NCBI RefSeq assembly: GCF_006716085.1
Contig: NZ_VFON01000002.1
Location: 372,001 to 436,000 of the forward strand
Direction: 5' to 3'
Source of the DNA: Leucobacter komagatae
GTDB taxonomy: Bacteria > Actinomycetota > Actinomycetes > Actinomycetales > Microbacteriaceae
DNA length: 64,000 nucleotides
Shown here: positions 1-8,725 of the stretch, piece after piece
Layout of the letters: the number at the start of each line of letters is the position of its first letter
Position numbering within the stretch: position 1 is the stretch's first letter
The notes under the pieces: generated by a model
The model's input: the letters and a program-made list of their open reading frames with translations, nothing else
The model's database searches: none
Told to the model about the DNA's origin: nothing
Program-made: the position numbers and the translations under genes

Positions 1-466
1 ATTCGTACCGCCGGTAGCCGAGGGCGTCAAAGACGTACCGCATGAGGAGGAAGTGCGCCTCAGTGGAGAACACCGTGCGCTGCATCGCGCGCGAGAACGC
101 AACGAACCCGACCTCGACGACGGCGTTCTTCGGGTCCTGCCTGAGTAGTGAGAGCGTGCCGAGGGGCTCGTCCGAATCGTTCCTCACGACGGTGAACTGC
201 AGCGGATCCTGCGCGAGCGCTGCGACCTCGGCCCACTCGCGGTAGTCAGCTTCCGACGCGAATGGCCCGACCGGCATGTACGTCCAATCGCTCGCATCGG
301 GTGCCGCGTCGAACGCTGCGAAGAGCCCGGAGACATGCGCGGCGGCGTCGAGGGGCTCGAGCCGGCAGTGTTCTCCGAGCAGCGTGACCCTGCCGGGGGT
401 TGGCGCCGACAACGCTCGGTCGACGTCGGGGCCGATTGGCTGGCCGAACTCATTGTGTCGTGTCAC
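1..466 (-). CDS. GNAT family N-acetyltransferase (RimJ/RimL type), 3' end cut by window edge
   Basis: Predicted acyl-CoA-dependent N-acetyltransferase. The minus-strand frame from a GTG at 466 reads a RimL-like chain: an N-terminal VTLLGEHCRLEPLD strand, a central EPLGTLSLLRQDPKNAVVEV core and FVAFSRAMQRTVFSTEA before the window edge. The C-terminal 40-60 residues lie outside. GTG was chosen because GGAAGG sits 6 nt upstream; the ATG at 453 opens a different, nonsense frame. The start overlaps the end of the LssY_C-like gene by 17 nt, so it is the last visible gene of that operon. The substrate cannot be told. Confidence 0.8.
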   Translation of the reverse strand, partial: MTRHNEFGQPIGPDVDRALSAPTPGRVTLLGEHCRLEPLDAAAHVSGLFAAFDAAPDASDWTYMPVGPFASEADYREWAEVAALAQDPLQFTVVRNDSDEPLGTLSLLRQDPKNAVVEVGFVAFSRAMQRTVFSTEAHFLLMRYVFDALGYRRYE

Positions 467-1823
467 TGCTGTTCCTTCCACGGCGCCGCTTCGCCTTCCC
501 ACGGCGCCTCGTCCACGCGGCCGCCGACTCTGTTGTCAACGCAAGCAGTGAGAGGCACATGAGCGATGCCGAGAACAGCGTACCGTTCAGGCCGATGGCC
601 TCAAGCCCCTGCACATAGCCAACCGCGACGCCAAAGATGGTCATCACGAGCAGCAGAATCAAGAGCATTCGCGATCGGTGCCCGCGCTTCAAGAGCCGCC
701 AGGCGAGGAACAGCTGCCCGAGCGTCATCGAGACACCGAGGACGATCAGGATCGCGGCGAACACGCGCCCGCCCGCGTCGACTGCCTCACCCCAGGCGAC
801 ACGCACCTCGGGGTCGACGGCGACGGCGATGAAGTCGACTATCGCGCTCACGACGATGAGCAGTACGGCGATGGCGATGCTCAGCGGCGCCCGATCGACA
901 ACGTCTTGGGCGGTCTGGGGTACGACCGGCGCGCGATCGGGCGTCTCCTCGTCAGGCACGACCTCGGAGACGTCGAGCACGGGCAGATGGCCGTCGGTGA
1001 TGAAGCGGTCGCCGCCGCCGTTGCGGGCATGGTAGCCCGTCGTGAAGTCTCGAAGTGTGCGCGTCGTAATTTCGGGCGATGCCTCACGCACGCTCGCAAC
1101 CACGAAGTCACGCTCTTCGTCGGTGTTCTCGTCGATTCGGTGCGTGATCTGCAGGGTGAACAGCGAGAACCCAACATCGGTGTCGTACGTGCCGGCGCCA
1201 AGCCAGTCCGTCTTCGCACCGCCGGGCAGCAGCCAGCCGGGCGGGCAGTGCCAGAACCTGACGTGGTGACGCTGCTTCGGGTTGCCGGCGACCTCTTGCT
1301 GGTATGCGACGTCGTGCCGGCGCCCGAACAGCATCAGCGGTGACACGGGCGCGGTCGGGTAGCTCTTGCGGGTGAGCGTCGACGCGATGATCCCCCACGT
1401 CGAGCGCAGCGTGATCTCGTCGGCGCGGTGCCAGCCAGCCCGTCGCATGGCGGTGTCGAGCTGCTCGCCGCCACCGTCTACCCCGAGGTTCACTGGGTCG
1501 CCGAGCAGCCCGTCGGCCGTGCGGGTGCGCCCGAAGAAGTAGTCGGGCACGTACAGGTCTGAGAGCATCTTGTGGAGGCGCGGCAGCACGAGGTACGCCG
1601 TGATCGCCCACACGGGAATGAAGAGCAAAAGCGCCCAGGGCGACCGCACGCTCTGGATCGAAATGATCACCGCGAGCCACGCCGCAGCGACCGTACCGAC
1701 GAGGAAGGCGATACGGTCGAACAGCGTCGCGCGCGGCAGCGGCTGCTGCATCTGCAGCGCGAACCGCCGTTTTGAGGCGCGCTCGGGGGTGGGCGTGCCA
1801 GCCGCGCTTCCCCTGGAACTCAC
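450..1823 (-). CDS. LssY_C-domain membrane protein
   Basis: 457-residue integral membrane protein. Two N-terminal transmembrane helices (about residues 38-80) are followed by a soluble domain with the pattern known from LssY C-terminal domains: a GDPVNLGVDG start, a TRKSYPTAPVSPLMLFGRRHD core, and RHHVRFW. Three or four further helices (about 325-430) and a basic tail (RRRGKAKRRRG) end the protein. It starts with GTG 7 nt after the DUF2165 gene, so it is co-transcribed with it. LssY is linked to secretion or lipid-phosphatase-like proteins in other bacteria, but the domain's reaction is not established. The family call is from motif recognition only. Confidence 0.7.
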   Translation of the reverse strand: MSSRGSAAGTPTPERASKRRFALQMQQPLPRATLFDRIAFLVGTVAAAWLAVIISIQSVRSPWALLLFIPVWAITAYLVLPRLHKMLSDLYVPDYFFGRTRTADGLLGDPVNLGVDGGGEQLDTAMRRAGWHRADEITLRSTWGIIASTLTRKSYPTAPVSPLMLFGRRHDVAYQQEVAGNPKQRHHVRFWHCPPGWLLPGGAKTDWLGAGTYDTDVGFSLFTLQITHRIDENTDEERDFVVASVREASPEITTRTLRDFTTGYHARNGGGDRFITDGHLPVLDVSEVVPDEETPDRAPVVPQTAQDVVDRAPLSIAIAVLLIVVSAIVDFIAVAVDPEVRVAWGEAVDAGGRVFAAILIVLGVSMTLGQLFLAWRLLKRGHRSRMLLILLLVMTIFGVAVGYVQGLEAIGLNGTLFSASLMCLSLLALTTESAAAWTRRRGKAKRRRGRNSSDTTQ

Positions 1824-1830
1824 TGCGAGA

Positions 1831-2346
1831 CTACGCCTTGGACTCGACCTCGCGTGCGGGCTCGTTCATTGCGAGCAGCACGGCGAAACCGGCCCAAAGC
1901 GTGACGATACCCATCGCGGTTTCCTTACCGTTCCAGGTGCTCGACTGCCACATCGCGAACCATTCAGCCCCGATGATGATGAAGCCGATGAACCAGATGG
2001 CGAAGCCGAGCGCGTATGCGGTGTATCCCCAGCCGCGAGCGCGATCGTAGGTCGCGACGTCTGCATCACGGCGGAGGAACAGCTTGACCGCCCCGACGAT
2101 CGCGATGGCCGCGAAGGCGCCCTCAGCGATGATGATGCCGATGTAGCCCACGGTCCACACCCAGGGGGTGGTGATCGCGCGCCACATGAGCGCGTTGCCC
2201 TCGAACGTGGTGTCCATGGAGAGCACGTGCTTCACGAACTGGAAGTTCGAGTCGTAGTCCATGAGGTTGCCGAGGAACACGAAGAAGCCGAACAGGCCTG
2301 CGAGGAACAGCGTGAACGCCTGCAGGAGGCGGAGTGGGTGTTTCAT
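1831..2346 (-). CDS. DUF2165 family small integral membrane protein
   Basis: 171 residues with about four transmembrane helices: an N-terminal helix near 10-28, a central pair around 62-90, and helices near 112-128 and 143-160. The NLMDYDSNFQFVKHVLSMDT loop and the TAYALGFAIWFIGFIIIGAEWFAMWQS segment match the DUF2165 family, which has no assigned function. The start ATG overlaps the stop of the upstream DUF4177 gene (ATGA), so translation is probably coupled. It lies in a minus-strand operon with the LssY_C-like protein and a GNAT. Confidence 0.8.
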   Translation of the reverse strand: MKHPLRLLQAFTLFLAGLFGFFVFLGNLMDYDSNFQFVKHVLSMDTTFEGNALMWRAITTPWVWTVGYIGIIIAEGAFAAIAIVGAVKLFLRRDADVATYDRARGWGYTAYALGFAIWFIGFIIIGAEWFAMWQSSTWNGKETAMGIVTLWAGFAVLLAMNEPAREVESKA

Positions 2347-2531
2347 TTCTTTACCTTTCGACTGAACACCAGGTCGAGTCGCGGCTCAGTGTGCGACTCG
2401 AGCGGGATTGCCTGAACGAAGCGCCAGCCCTTGGCTGCCTGCTCGGTAATGACCTCGCGGTAGTCCTTTTGCAGCACTGCGCCTTCGCGGCGACGCTTCA
2501 CCGCGACACGAACGAACGAATACTCGCGCAT
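2343..2531 (-). CDS. DUF4177 family small protein
   Basis: 62-residue soluble protein with the alternating strand-helix-strand layout of DUF4177: YSFVRVAVKRR, then YREVITEQAAKGWRFVQAIPL, then RLDLVFSRK. No enzymatic residues stand out and no function is known. It is the first gene of the operon that continues through DUF2165, the LssY_C-like protein and the GNAT. A purine-rich GAGGGGA lies a few bases before the ATG. Its stop overlaps the DUF2165 start by 4 nt. Confidence 0.8.
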   Translation of the reverse strand: MREYSFVRVAVKRRREGAVLQKDYREVITEQAAKGWRFVQAIPLESHTEPRLDLVFSRKVKK

Positions 2532-2622
2532 ACAGTTCCCCTCCTTAGACCAGCGGATGGTTCTATTGTCACACCCTCAGGCGTGCTCGTGCGGGCAGCA
2601 CTGGCTGGTGGCTGGGTTGTGT

Positions 2623-3516
2623 TCACACCCCGGCCTCCGCGAGGTACCCCTCGGCGGCCTCACGGATGACCGCCCCGAGCTCAACGTCGGTCGACGGCGC
2701 CATCCGCAAGCCAGACTCCCACCCGCCCGACCGCATCGAGCCGATGGTGCGTTCGGTGAGGTCGTAGACGCCGAACGCGGCCTCCCTGCCGAGGTTTCGG
2801 GCAACGACATTCGCCCCGAGGGCGGCGTTGGCGACCGCGCTCACCGCGATGAGTACGTCACGCAGCCGCGGGGAGTCGGCGGCAGCGACGAACGTCGCGT
2901 CGCCCGTGACCTGCTGCATCGCATAGGCTGCGAGTCGCACGCTCCCGAACAGTGAGTCGACGATCTCACGCAGCGGCGCGAGCTGCGCAACCGGGAGGTA
3001 GGTTGCCGGGCTCAGCAGCGCGTCAACGGCCGCGGTGACGGCGCCGCACTGGGAGTGCCCGATGACCGAGAACAGCTGCACGCGGGGCAGGTGCTCCGAC
3101 GCGTAGTGCAGGCTCCCGAGGCACTCCGCCCCGGGGACGTTCCCCGCGATCCGCACGACGAACAGGTCGTTCGCGCCCCGGCCGAGCGCGAGCTCGATCG
3201 GCACCCGCGCGTCTGAGCAGCTGAGCACGGCAGCAAACGGCTCCTGATTCAGGATGCCGTCTTCGTCGCCGGTGTTCACGAAGCCAAACGCCTCGGGGTC
3301 GAGCCGCATCTCGACGTCCCCGCCGGTTGCCCCGAGCGACCCGAATGCCCTGCTGCCGGCGCTCATCAGTTCCAGGGCCTCGGCGGGCGTCGCCGCGGCG
3401 ATCGGGGCGGGCCTGTCAGACTGCGCAACCCAGCGAATCTGCAAAGTGCGGTCGGGCGCCTGCTGCTGGCCCGCAGAATCTGTGTTGGCGCTGTTACTCG
3501 CATTTCCCATACTCAT
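2623..3516 (-). CDS. beta-class carbonic anhydrase
   Basis: 297-residue protein expected to interconvert CO2 and bicarbonate with a zinc ion. The zinc and dyad residues are present: Cys100, Asp102 and Arg104 in the CSDARVP motif, and His154 and Cys157 in GHSQCGAV. The N-terminal 60 or so residues are a low-complexity S/N/Q/A-rich extension plus a helix ([15 protein letters not shown]), longer than compact family members. Two nearby start codons exist (MSMG and MG). It is monocistronic, facing away from the acyl-CoA ligase at 3639. No signal peptide is visible. Confidence 0.9.
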   Translation of the reverse strand: MSMGNASNSANTDSAGQQQAPDRTLQIRWVAQSDRPAPIAAATPAEALELMSAGSRAFGSLGATGGDVEMRLDPEAFGFVNTGDEDGILNQEPFAAVLSCSDARVPIELALGRGANDLFVVRIAGNVPGAECLGSLHYASEHLPRVQLFSVIGHSQCGAVTAAVDALLSPATYLPVAQLAPLREIVDSLFGSVRLAAYAMQQVTGDATFVAAADSPRLRDVLIAVSAVANAALGANVVARNLGREAAFGVYDLTERTIGSMRSGGWESGLRMAPSTDVELGAVIREAAEGYLAEAGV

Positions 3517-3638
3517 GGATCGTAGCCGGGGCGCCTTCGCACCAACACCTTTCTTTCTTGCACCCGCCTGTGCTCATAATGGGGGGCAAACGTCACGCGG
3601 GGCAACGAGGCCCCTCACGAGTCTCAAGGGAGAGATGT

Positions 3639-5129
3639 ATGACAAATCTTGCAATGAACCTGGTCAACACCGCGTCGAAGCACTCGGACCGGCCCGCCAT
3701 CCGTCTTGGTGACTCGGTGCTCACATACGCGCAGTTCGAGCACACCACGCAGCTCGTCGCGGCGCTGCTCGAACAGCAGGGCGTCAGGCCCGGCGACCGC
3801 GTCGCCCTCATGCTGCCGAACGTGCCGCATTTTGCACTGCTGTACTACGGCGCGCTCCGCCTCGGGGCGATCGTCGTGCCGATGAACCCGCTGTTGAAGG
3901 AGCGTGAGGTCGCCTATCACCTCAGCGATTCCGGGGCACGGCTGCTCTTCGTTTGGACGGGTTTCGAGCAGGAAGGGGAGGCGGGCGCCGTCATCGCCGA
4001 CGCGAAGACCATTGTGGTGGAGCCCACCTCGTGGCCGGGCCTGCTCGCTGGCCTCGACCCGGTGCCCGGCGTGCACGCGACCAACGAGAACGCGACAGCC
4101 GTGATCCTGTACACCTCGGGCACGACGGGAAAGCCGAAGGGCGCCGAGCTCACGCACGCGAACATTGCCCGCAACGTCGAGATCTGCGCCGACGAGCTCA
4201 TTTTCGTGACAGAACAAGACGTTGTGTTCGGCGGCCTGCCTCTGTTCCACGTCTTTGGGCAGACCGCGAGCCTCAACGCCGCGATCTACGCCGGCGCGTG
4301 CCTCACGCTGCTTCCGAAGTTTGACCCGCAGGCCGCGCTCGAGACGATCGCCCGCGACCGCGTCACCATTTTCCAGGGTGTGCCGACCATGTACACGGTT
4401 CTCGCCCACTTCCCTGACCGAGCAGCCTACGACACCTCGTCGCTGCGGGTGTGTGTCTCGGGCGGCGCGGCGCTCCCGGTCGAGGTGCTCGGCGCGTTCG
4501 AGTCGGCGTACGAGTGCGTCGTACTTGAGGGGTACGGGCTTTCCGAGACCTCCCCCGTCGTCTCGATCAACCGGCTCGATCGGCGCCGCGCCGGGTCAAT
4601 CGGCGTTCCGGTGTCGGGCGTGGAGGTGCGAATCATCGACGAGGCTGCGGCGGACGTCGCCGTCGGCGAGATTGGCGAGCTCGTCGTGCGCGGCCACAAC
4701 GTCATGAAGTCGTATTGGGGGAAGCCAGCGGAGACGTCGGCCGCGATCCCTGACGGCTGGTTCCGCACCGGCGACCTCGCGAGGCGCGACGATGACGACT
4801 TCCTGTACATCGTCGACAGGAAGAAAGACCTCATCATCCGCTCGGGCTACAACGTCTATCCGCGTGAGGTCGAGGAGGTGCTGTACGAGCACCCCGCCGT
4901 CGCGGAAGCCGCGGTCATCGCCTTCCCTCACCCCGAGTTCGGCGACGAGATCGCCGCGGTCGTTGCGCTCAAGCCGGGGGCCGAGGCGAACCCCGAGGAG
5001 CTGCGTGAGTTCGTGAAGTCGCGTGTCGCCGCGTACAAGTACCCCCGGGTCGTCGAGCTCGTCGCGGCGTTGCCGAAGGGGGCGACCGGCAAGATTCTCA
5101 AGCGAGCGATCACGCTCACGAGCGTCTAG
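3639..5129 (+). CDS. long-chain fatty acid-CoA ligase (AMP-forming)
   Basis: 496 residues from the ATG at 3639, which has GGGAGAG just upstream; the frame is open further 5' but only with non-coding-looking residues. It is an ANL-superfamily acyl-CoA synthetase that activates a fatty acid as acyl-AMP and then forms the CoA thioester. Motifs in order: P-loop ILYTSGTTGKPKGAELTH (about 153-170), GYGLSETSPVV (about 299), the hinge YIVDRKKDLIIRSGYNVYP (about 390) and the catalytic lysine segment PKGATGKILKR at the C terminus. Length is normal for a bacterial FadD-like enzyme. It ends 1 nt before the convergent MarR gene. Confidence 0.92.
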   Translation: MTNLAMNLVNTASKHSDRPAIRLGDSVLTYAQFEHTTQLVAALLEQQGVRPGDRVALMLPNVPHFALLYYGALRLGAIVVPMNPLLKEREVAYHLSDSGARLLFVWTGFEQEGEAGAVIADAKTIVVEPTSWPGLLAGLDPVPGVHATNENATAVILYTSGTTGKPKGAELTHANIARNVEICADELIFVTEQDVVFGGLPLFHVFGQTASLNAAIYAGACLTLLPKFDPQAALETIARDRVTIFQGVPTMYTVLAHFPDRAAYDTSSLRVCVSGGAALPVEVLGAFESAYECVVLEGYGLSETSPVVSINRLDRRRAGSIGVPVSGVEVRIIDEAAADVAVGEIGELVVRGHNVMKSYWGKPAETSAAIPDGWFRTGDLARRDDDDFLYIVDRKKDLIIRSGYNVYPREVEEVLYEHPAVAEAAVIAFPHPEFGDEIAAVVALKPGAEANPEELREFVKSRVAAYKYPRVVELVAALPKGATGKILKRAITLTSV

Positions 5130-5130
5130 C

Positions 5131-5718
5131 TCACGGGCCGCGCGGCTCATCCCGGTCGGGCCACTCGCCTGGCCCGAGCTTAATTTCGGACGCCATGTCG
5201 TCGAGGAACCGAATGACGACCTCGCGCTCGGCCGGGGTGAGCCGCGCCGCCGCATGGAAGCGCTTGGCATGCTGCTTGCCGACGGTGTTCATCGCGGCCT
5301 CCCGAGTCTCCGGGGTGATCGAGATGGTGAGCGCGCGGCGGTCGGTGGGGTGCGCGCCCCGCTCGATGTGGCCTCCGCGCTCGAGCCTGTCGAGCAGCTT
5401 CGTCGTCGAGGCACTCGAGATCTTCAGGTGGGCAGCGATCGAGCCGGGCGTCGCGAGTTCGCCGCGATTGCCCGCGACGATGAGGAAGTGCAGCGCGCGC
5501 ATGTCGGTTTCGTTGAGGCGCATGTACTTCAGGGAGGCGTCCGACAGCTCCTGTTCAGCCTCCCGAAGCCGACCGAGCGCGCCCATGAGCAACCCGATGT
5601 GCTGAACCTGCGCCGGATCAAGCCCTGCCCGATCAACGAGCCTGCCCTCGGGGTCACTGGCGTCAACGTCGTAGATGTTTGGGCCCGCGGGGCCCTCACT
5701 CTCCAACCTGTTCGACAT
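5131..5718 (-). CDS. MarR family transcriptional regulator
   Basis: 195-residue winged-helix repressor. The recognition region PGSIAAHLKISSASTTKLLDRLERGGHIER (about 94-123) and the wing HPTDRRALTISITPETR follow a dimerisation helix bundle. A TAGAAT hexamer ends 6 nt before the ATG, typical of a leaderless transcript. It is divergent from the MMPL exporter at 5821, and a palindrome at 5783-5793 in front of that gene's promoter is a good operator candidate, so it probably controls the exporter. The ligand is unknown. Confidence 0.88.
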   Translation of the reverse strand: MSNRLESEGPAGPNIYDVDASDPEGRLVDRAGLDPAQVQHIGLLMGALGRLREAEQELSDASLKYMRLNETDMRALHFLIVAGNRGELATPGSIAAHLKISSASTTKLLDRLERGGHIERGAHPTDRRALTISITPETREAAMNTVGKQHAKRFHAAARLTPAEREVVIRFLDDMASEIKLGPGEWPDRDEPRGP

Positions 5719-5724
5719 ACCGTG

Positions 5725-5730
5725 ATTCTA
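5725..5730 (-). promoter_or_regulatory. -10 hexamer of a leaderless start (MarR)
   Basis: TAGAAT on the minus strand, 6 nt before the MarR ATG at 5718. Confidence 0.55.
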
Positions 5731-5782
5731 CCCGATTGCGAATATTTCACACCTTGGCAACTTCTCGGAATTGATGTTTCTT

Positions 5783-5793
5783 GCTAGGCTAGC
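5783..5793. promoter_or_regulatory. Palindrome in front of the MMPL promoter
   Basis: GCTAG-G-CTAGC, perfect 5-bp arms, immediately before a TATTCT -10 candidate (5796-5801). Probable MarR operator. Confidence 0.55.
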
Positions 5794-5820
5794 GATATTC
5801 TGAGCGACGGGAGACCTCAC

Positions 5821-8031
5821 ATGCACGACACATCAGCGACCCAGCACGTGGCGGGGCAGGATCCCTCGCCCTCGCCCCAGCCACGCCGACGCAGGTGGCT
5901 GCGAGTCCTGCTCCCGGCCGTGCTCATCGTCGCCTGGCTCGCTGGCGCTGGCATCGGCGGGCCCTACTTCGGCAAGGTGAGCGAGGTGTCTTCGAACGAC
6001 CCGACCGCGTACCTGCCCGAGTCAGCCGACGCGACACAGGTCCGAAAGCTCATCCCCGAGTTCAGCGACAGCGACTCGGTGCCGGCGATCGTCGTGTTCA
6101 CCGGAGTCGAACAGCTCACCGACGCCCAACTCGACGGCATCTCGGCTTCGCTCGAGGGCGCTGGCGACGTGACGGGAGTGACCGAGGGGGTCTCTCCCGC
6201 GATCCCGTCAGACGATGGCCTCGCGGTGCAGGCGTTCGTGCCGATTGACGCGGACGCTGATCTCAGCGACGCCGTCGAGGCGCTCGGTAAGGCGCTTCGT
6301 AGCGATGCGCCACCCGGCGTCGACGTCTACGTGACGGGCCCCGCTGGCTTCAGCGCCGACCTCTCTGCCGCGTTTTCGGGCATCGACGGGCTGCTCCTTG
6401 GCGTCGCGCTCCTCGCCGTGTTCCTCATCCTCATCGTCGTCTACCGCTCGCTCCTGCTCCCGATCGCGGTGCTCTCCACGAGCATGTTCGCGCTCTGCGT
6501 TGCGCTGCTTACCGTGTGGTGGCTCGCGAAGGCCGGCGTCATTCTGCTCAGTGGGCAAACGCAGGGCATCCTCTTCATTCTCGTCATCGGCGCTGCGACC
6601 GACTACTCGCTCTTGTACGTCGCCCGCTTCCGCGAAGAACTCCGGGTCACCACCGACAAGTGGGCGGCGACGCTGCGCGCCGTACGCGCCTCATTCGAGC
6701 CGATTCTCGCGTCGGGCGGCACGGTCATCGCGGGCCTCCTGTGCCTGCTGCTCAGCGACCTGAAATCAAACAGCACGCTCGGGCCCGTCGCCGCGATCGG
6801 CATCGTGTTCGCCATGCTCGCAGCGCTCACCCTACTGCCGGCGATTCTGTTCGCGTTCGGCCGCGCCGCCTTCTGGCCGCGCCGACCCGCCTACGAACCC
6901 GAGGTCGTCGAGGCCGAGCACGGGATGCCCACGGGCGGCATCTGGGGTAAGTTCGCGAGCCTCGTGAAGCGACACCCGCGCGCGATCTGGGTGACGACGG
7001 CGCTCGTGCTCGCCGTCGGGGCGCTCGGCGCAACCCAGCTCAACGCCGTTGGTGTGCCGCAGTCTGATCTCGTCATCGGCGCGTCCGAGGCGCGCGATGG
7101 CCAGCGGGCACTCGGCGAGCACTTCCCCGGCGGCTCAGGTAGCCCCGCGACCGTTGTGGTCCCCGAGGGGAAACTGCAAACCGCCGCCGACGTGCTGCTC
7201 GCCCACTCGGGCATCGATGGCGTGACCGTCACATCGAAGGATTCCCCGAGCGGCTCCGCGCCGGTCACTGCTGACGGGATCACCGCGTTCGGCCCGCCCG
7301 GAACTCCGACGCCCGAGCCGACGGTCGTTGACGGCGCTGTCATGATTCAGGCGACCCTGACGTCGGCCGCAGACTCGAACGAGGCCGCTGACACTGTCCG
7401 CGAGATCCGCTCCGAGCTGACAACCGCGATCCCGGGTGCGCTCGTCGGTGGCGTCACGGCGACGGCGATCGACACGAACACGGCCTCGATTCACGACCGC
7501 AATCTCATCATCCCGGTCGTGCTCGCCGTGATCCTCGTGATCCTGATGCTGCTGCTCCGCTCCGTCGTCGCGCCGATCCTCCTCGTGCTCACGACCGTGC
7601 TCTCGTTCGGCACCGCGCTCGGCATCGCAGCCCTCGTGTTCAACGGGGTGTTCCAGTTCCCGGGGGCCGACCCCGCGGTGCCGCTCTTCGGCTTCATCTT
7701 CCTCGTCGCCCTTGGCATCGACTACAACATCTTCCTCATGACCCGGGTGCGCGAGGAGTCGGTGAAGCACGGGACCCGCGAGGGCATTCTCCGCGGCCTG
7801 ACCGTCACTGGCGGCGTCATCACCTCGGCCGGCCTCGTGCTCGCGGCGACCTTCGCTGCGCTCGCCGTGATCCCGATCCTGTTCCTCGTGCAGATCGCAT
7901 TCATCGTCGCGATCGGCGTGCTCATCGACACGTTCGTCGTGCGGTCCCTGCTCGTGCCCGCGCTGAGCTACGACATCGGCAAGAAGATCTGGTGGCCGTC
8001 GAAGCTCTCGCGGGCGGGGGCAAGGCGCTAG
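5821..8031 (+). CDS. MMPL/RND family transporter
   Basis: 736-residue inner-membrane exporter with two homologous halves. Each half has one N-terminal helix, a periplasmic loop and a block of five helices. Half one spans about 1-365, with GIDGLLLGVALLAVFLILIVVYRSLLLPI and GAATDYSLLYVARFREEL. Half two spans about 385-736, with LGIDYNIFLMTRVREES and TSAGLVLAATFAALAVIP. The acidic TDY and IDY motifs in the core helices fit proton coupling. MMPL proteins export lipids or hydrophobic drugs. The start ATG has GGGAG upstream. It is divergent from MarR; its stop codon lies inside a 10-bp tandem repeat. Confidence 0.92.
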   Translation: MHDTSATQHVAGQDPSPSPQPRRRRWLRVLLPAVLIVAWLAGAGIGGPYFGKVSEVSSNDPTAYLPESADATQVRKLIPEFSDSDSVPAIVVFTGVEQLTDAQLDGISASLEGAGDVTGVTEGVSPAIPSDDGLAVQAFVPIDADADLSDAVEALGKALRSDAPPGVDVYVTGPAGFSADLSAAFSGIDGLLLGVALLAVFLILIVVYRSLLLPIAVLSTSMFALCVALLTVWWLAKAGVILLSGQTQGILFILVIGAATDYSLLYVARFREELRVTTDKWAATLRAVRASFEPILASGGTVIAGLLCLLLSDLKSNSTLGPVAAIGIVFAMLAALTLLPAILFAFGRAAFWPRRPAYEPEVVEAEHGMPTGGIWGKFASLVKRHPRAIWVTTALVLAVGALGATQLNAVGVPQSDLVIGASEARDGQRALGEHFPGGSGSPATVVVPEGKLQTAADVLLAHSGIDGVTVTSKDSPSGSAPVTADGITAFGPPGTPTPEPTVVDGAVMIQATLTSAADSNEAADTVREIRSELTTAIPGALVGGVTATAIDTNTASIHDRNLIIPVVLAVILVILMLLLRSVVAPILLVLTTVLSFGTALGIAALVFNGVFQFPGADPAVPLFGFIFLVALGIDYNIFLMTRVREESVKHGTREGILRGLTVTGGVITSAGLVLAATFAALAVIPILFLVQIAFIVAIGVLIDTFVVRSLLVPALSYDIGKKIWWPSKLSRAGARR

Positions 8032-8096
8032 GCGCCGCTAGGCGCCGCTAGGCGGCGCTAGCCGGCGCTACCCGGCGCTACCCGGCGCTACCCGCT
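8027..8096. repeat. Seven 10-bp tandem repeats covering two convergent stop codons
   Basis: Units drift from GCTAGGCGCC to GCTACCCGGC. The MMPL stop TAG lies in the first unit and the TetR stop (CTA on the plus strand) in the sixth. Confidence 0.85.
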
Positions 8097-8689
8097 GCGA
8101 GGAGCGCGGTGATCCCTGCCGCCACCGCCAGCTCGGGGGTTTCGCGGTGCGCCGCGTGCAGCCTGGCGTAGGTCGGCGCGAGCACCGGATCGATTGCGGC
8201 CGCGCGCTCGCGAGGCGCCACCGGCGCGGTCACCGCGCTTCCGATCACCAGGTTCGACAGCGTGTAAGAGAGCGATAGCGGGTCGCGAACGCCGCGACCT
8301 TCGAGAAGCACGCACATGCGCTCGGAAAGCTCGAGGTATCGCGGGCCGCGCGGGGCTCGCATCGCAATCACCTGGCAGGCCCAGGGGTGCCGAACGAGGT
8401 GCCGGTACAGCGCCATCATCAGTTCCTCGACGGGAGCCCCGGCGAGCGCACCGCGCAGCTCCGCATCCGCACCGAGAGCGTGATCGAGCGCAAGGTCGAA
8501 CAGATCGTCAACGCTTTCAACCCGCGAATACAGGCTTGCCGGGGCAACCCCCAACTCGCCGGCAACAGATCTCAGCGTCAGCGCGCGCAACCCACCGTCG
8601 TCGAGCAGCCCGGCGGCGGCCGCGGCGATGTCGGTGATGGCCAGTGCGCGCTCGCGCCGCACCGGCCGCTGATGCTCCCAGTAGCTCAC
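8078..8689 (-). CDS. TetR family transcriptional regulator
   Basis: 203 residues. The N-terminal helix-turn-helix (about 15-62) reads ITDIAAAAAGLLDDGGLRAL and then RSVAGELGVAPASLYSRVES; the C-terminal domain carries the Trp-containing MMALYRHLVRHPWACQVIAMRAPRGPRYLELSE region. Translation begins with GTG. It is divergent from the GNAT at 8726 with a 36-bp intergenic region, and convergent with MMPL. The C terminus (AAGSAG) and stop codon lie within the 10-bp tandem repeat at 8027-8096, so the tail may vary between strains. Confidence 0.85.
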   Translation of the reverse strand: MSYWEHQRPVRRERALAITDIAAAAAGLLDDGGLRALTLRSVAGELGVAPASLYSRVESVDDLFDLALDHALGADAELRGALAGAPVEELMMALYRHLVRHPWACQVIAMRAPRGPRYLELSERMCVLLEGRGVRDPLSLSYTLSNLVIGSAVTAPVAPRERAAAIDPVLAPTYARLHAAHRETPELAVAAGITALLAAGSAG

Positions 8690-8713
8690 ACCATGAGCTT
8701 AACCTACCTATGT

Positions 8714-8719
8714 TAGTTT
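8714..8719 (+). promoter_or_regulatory. -10 hexamer of a leaderless start (GNAT)
   Basis: TAGTTT, 6 nt before the GNAT ATG at 8726. Confidence 0.5.
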
Positions 8720-8725
8720 AGGGAA

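Noticed and set aside
3327..3638. Upstream extension of the acyl-CoA ligase
   Set aside because: Overlaps the divergent carbonic anhydrase; the added residues look non-coding and the ribosome site is at 3639.
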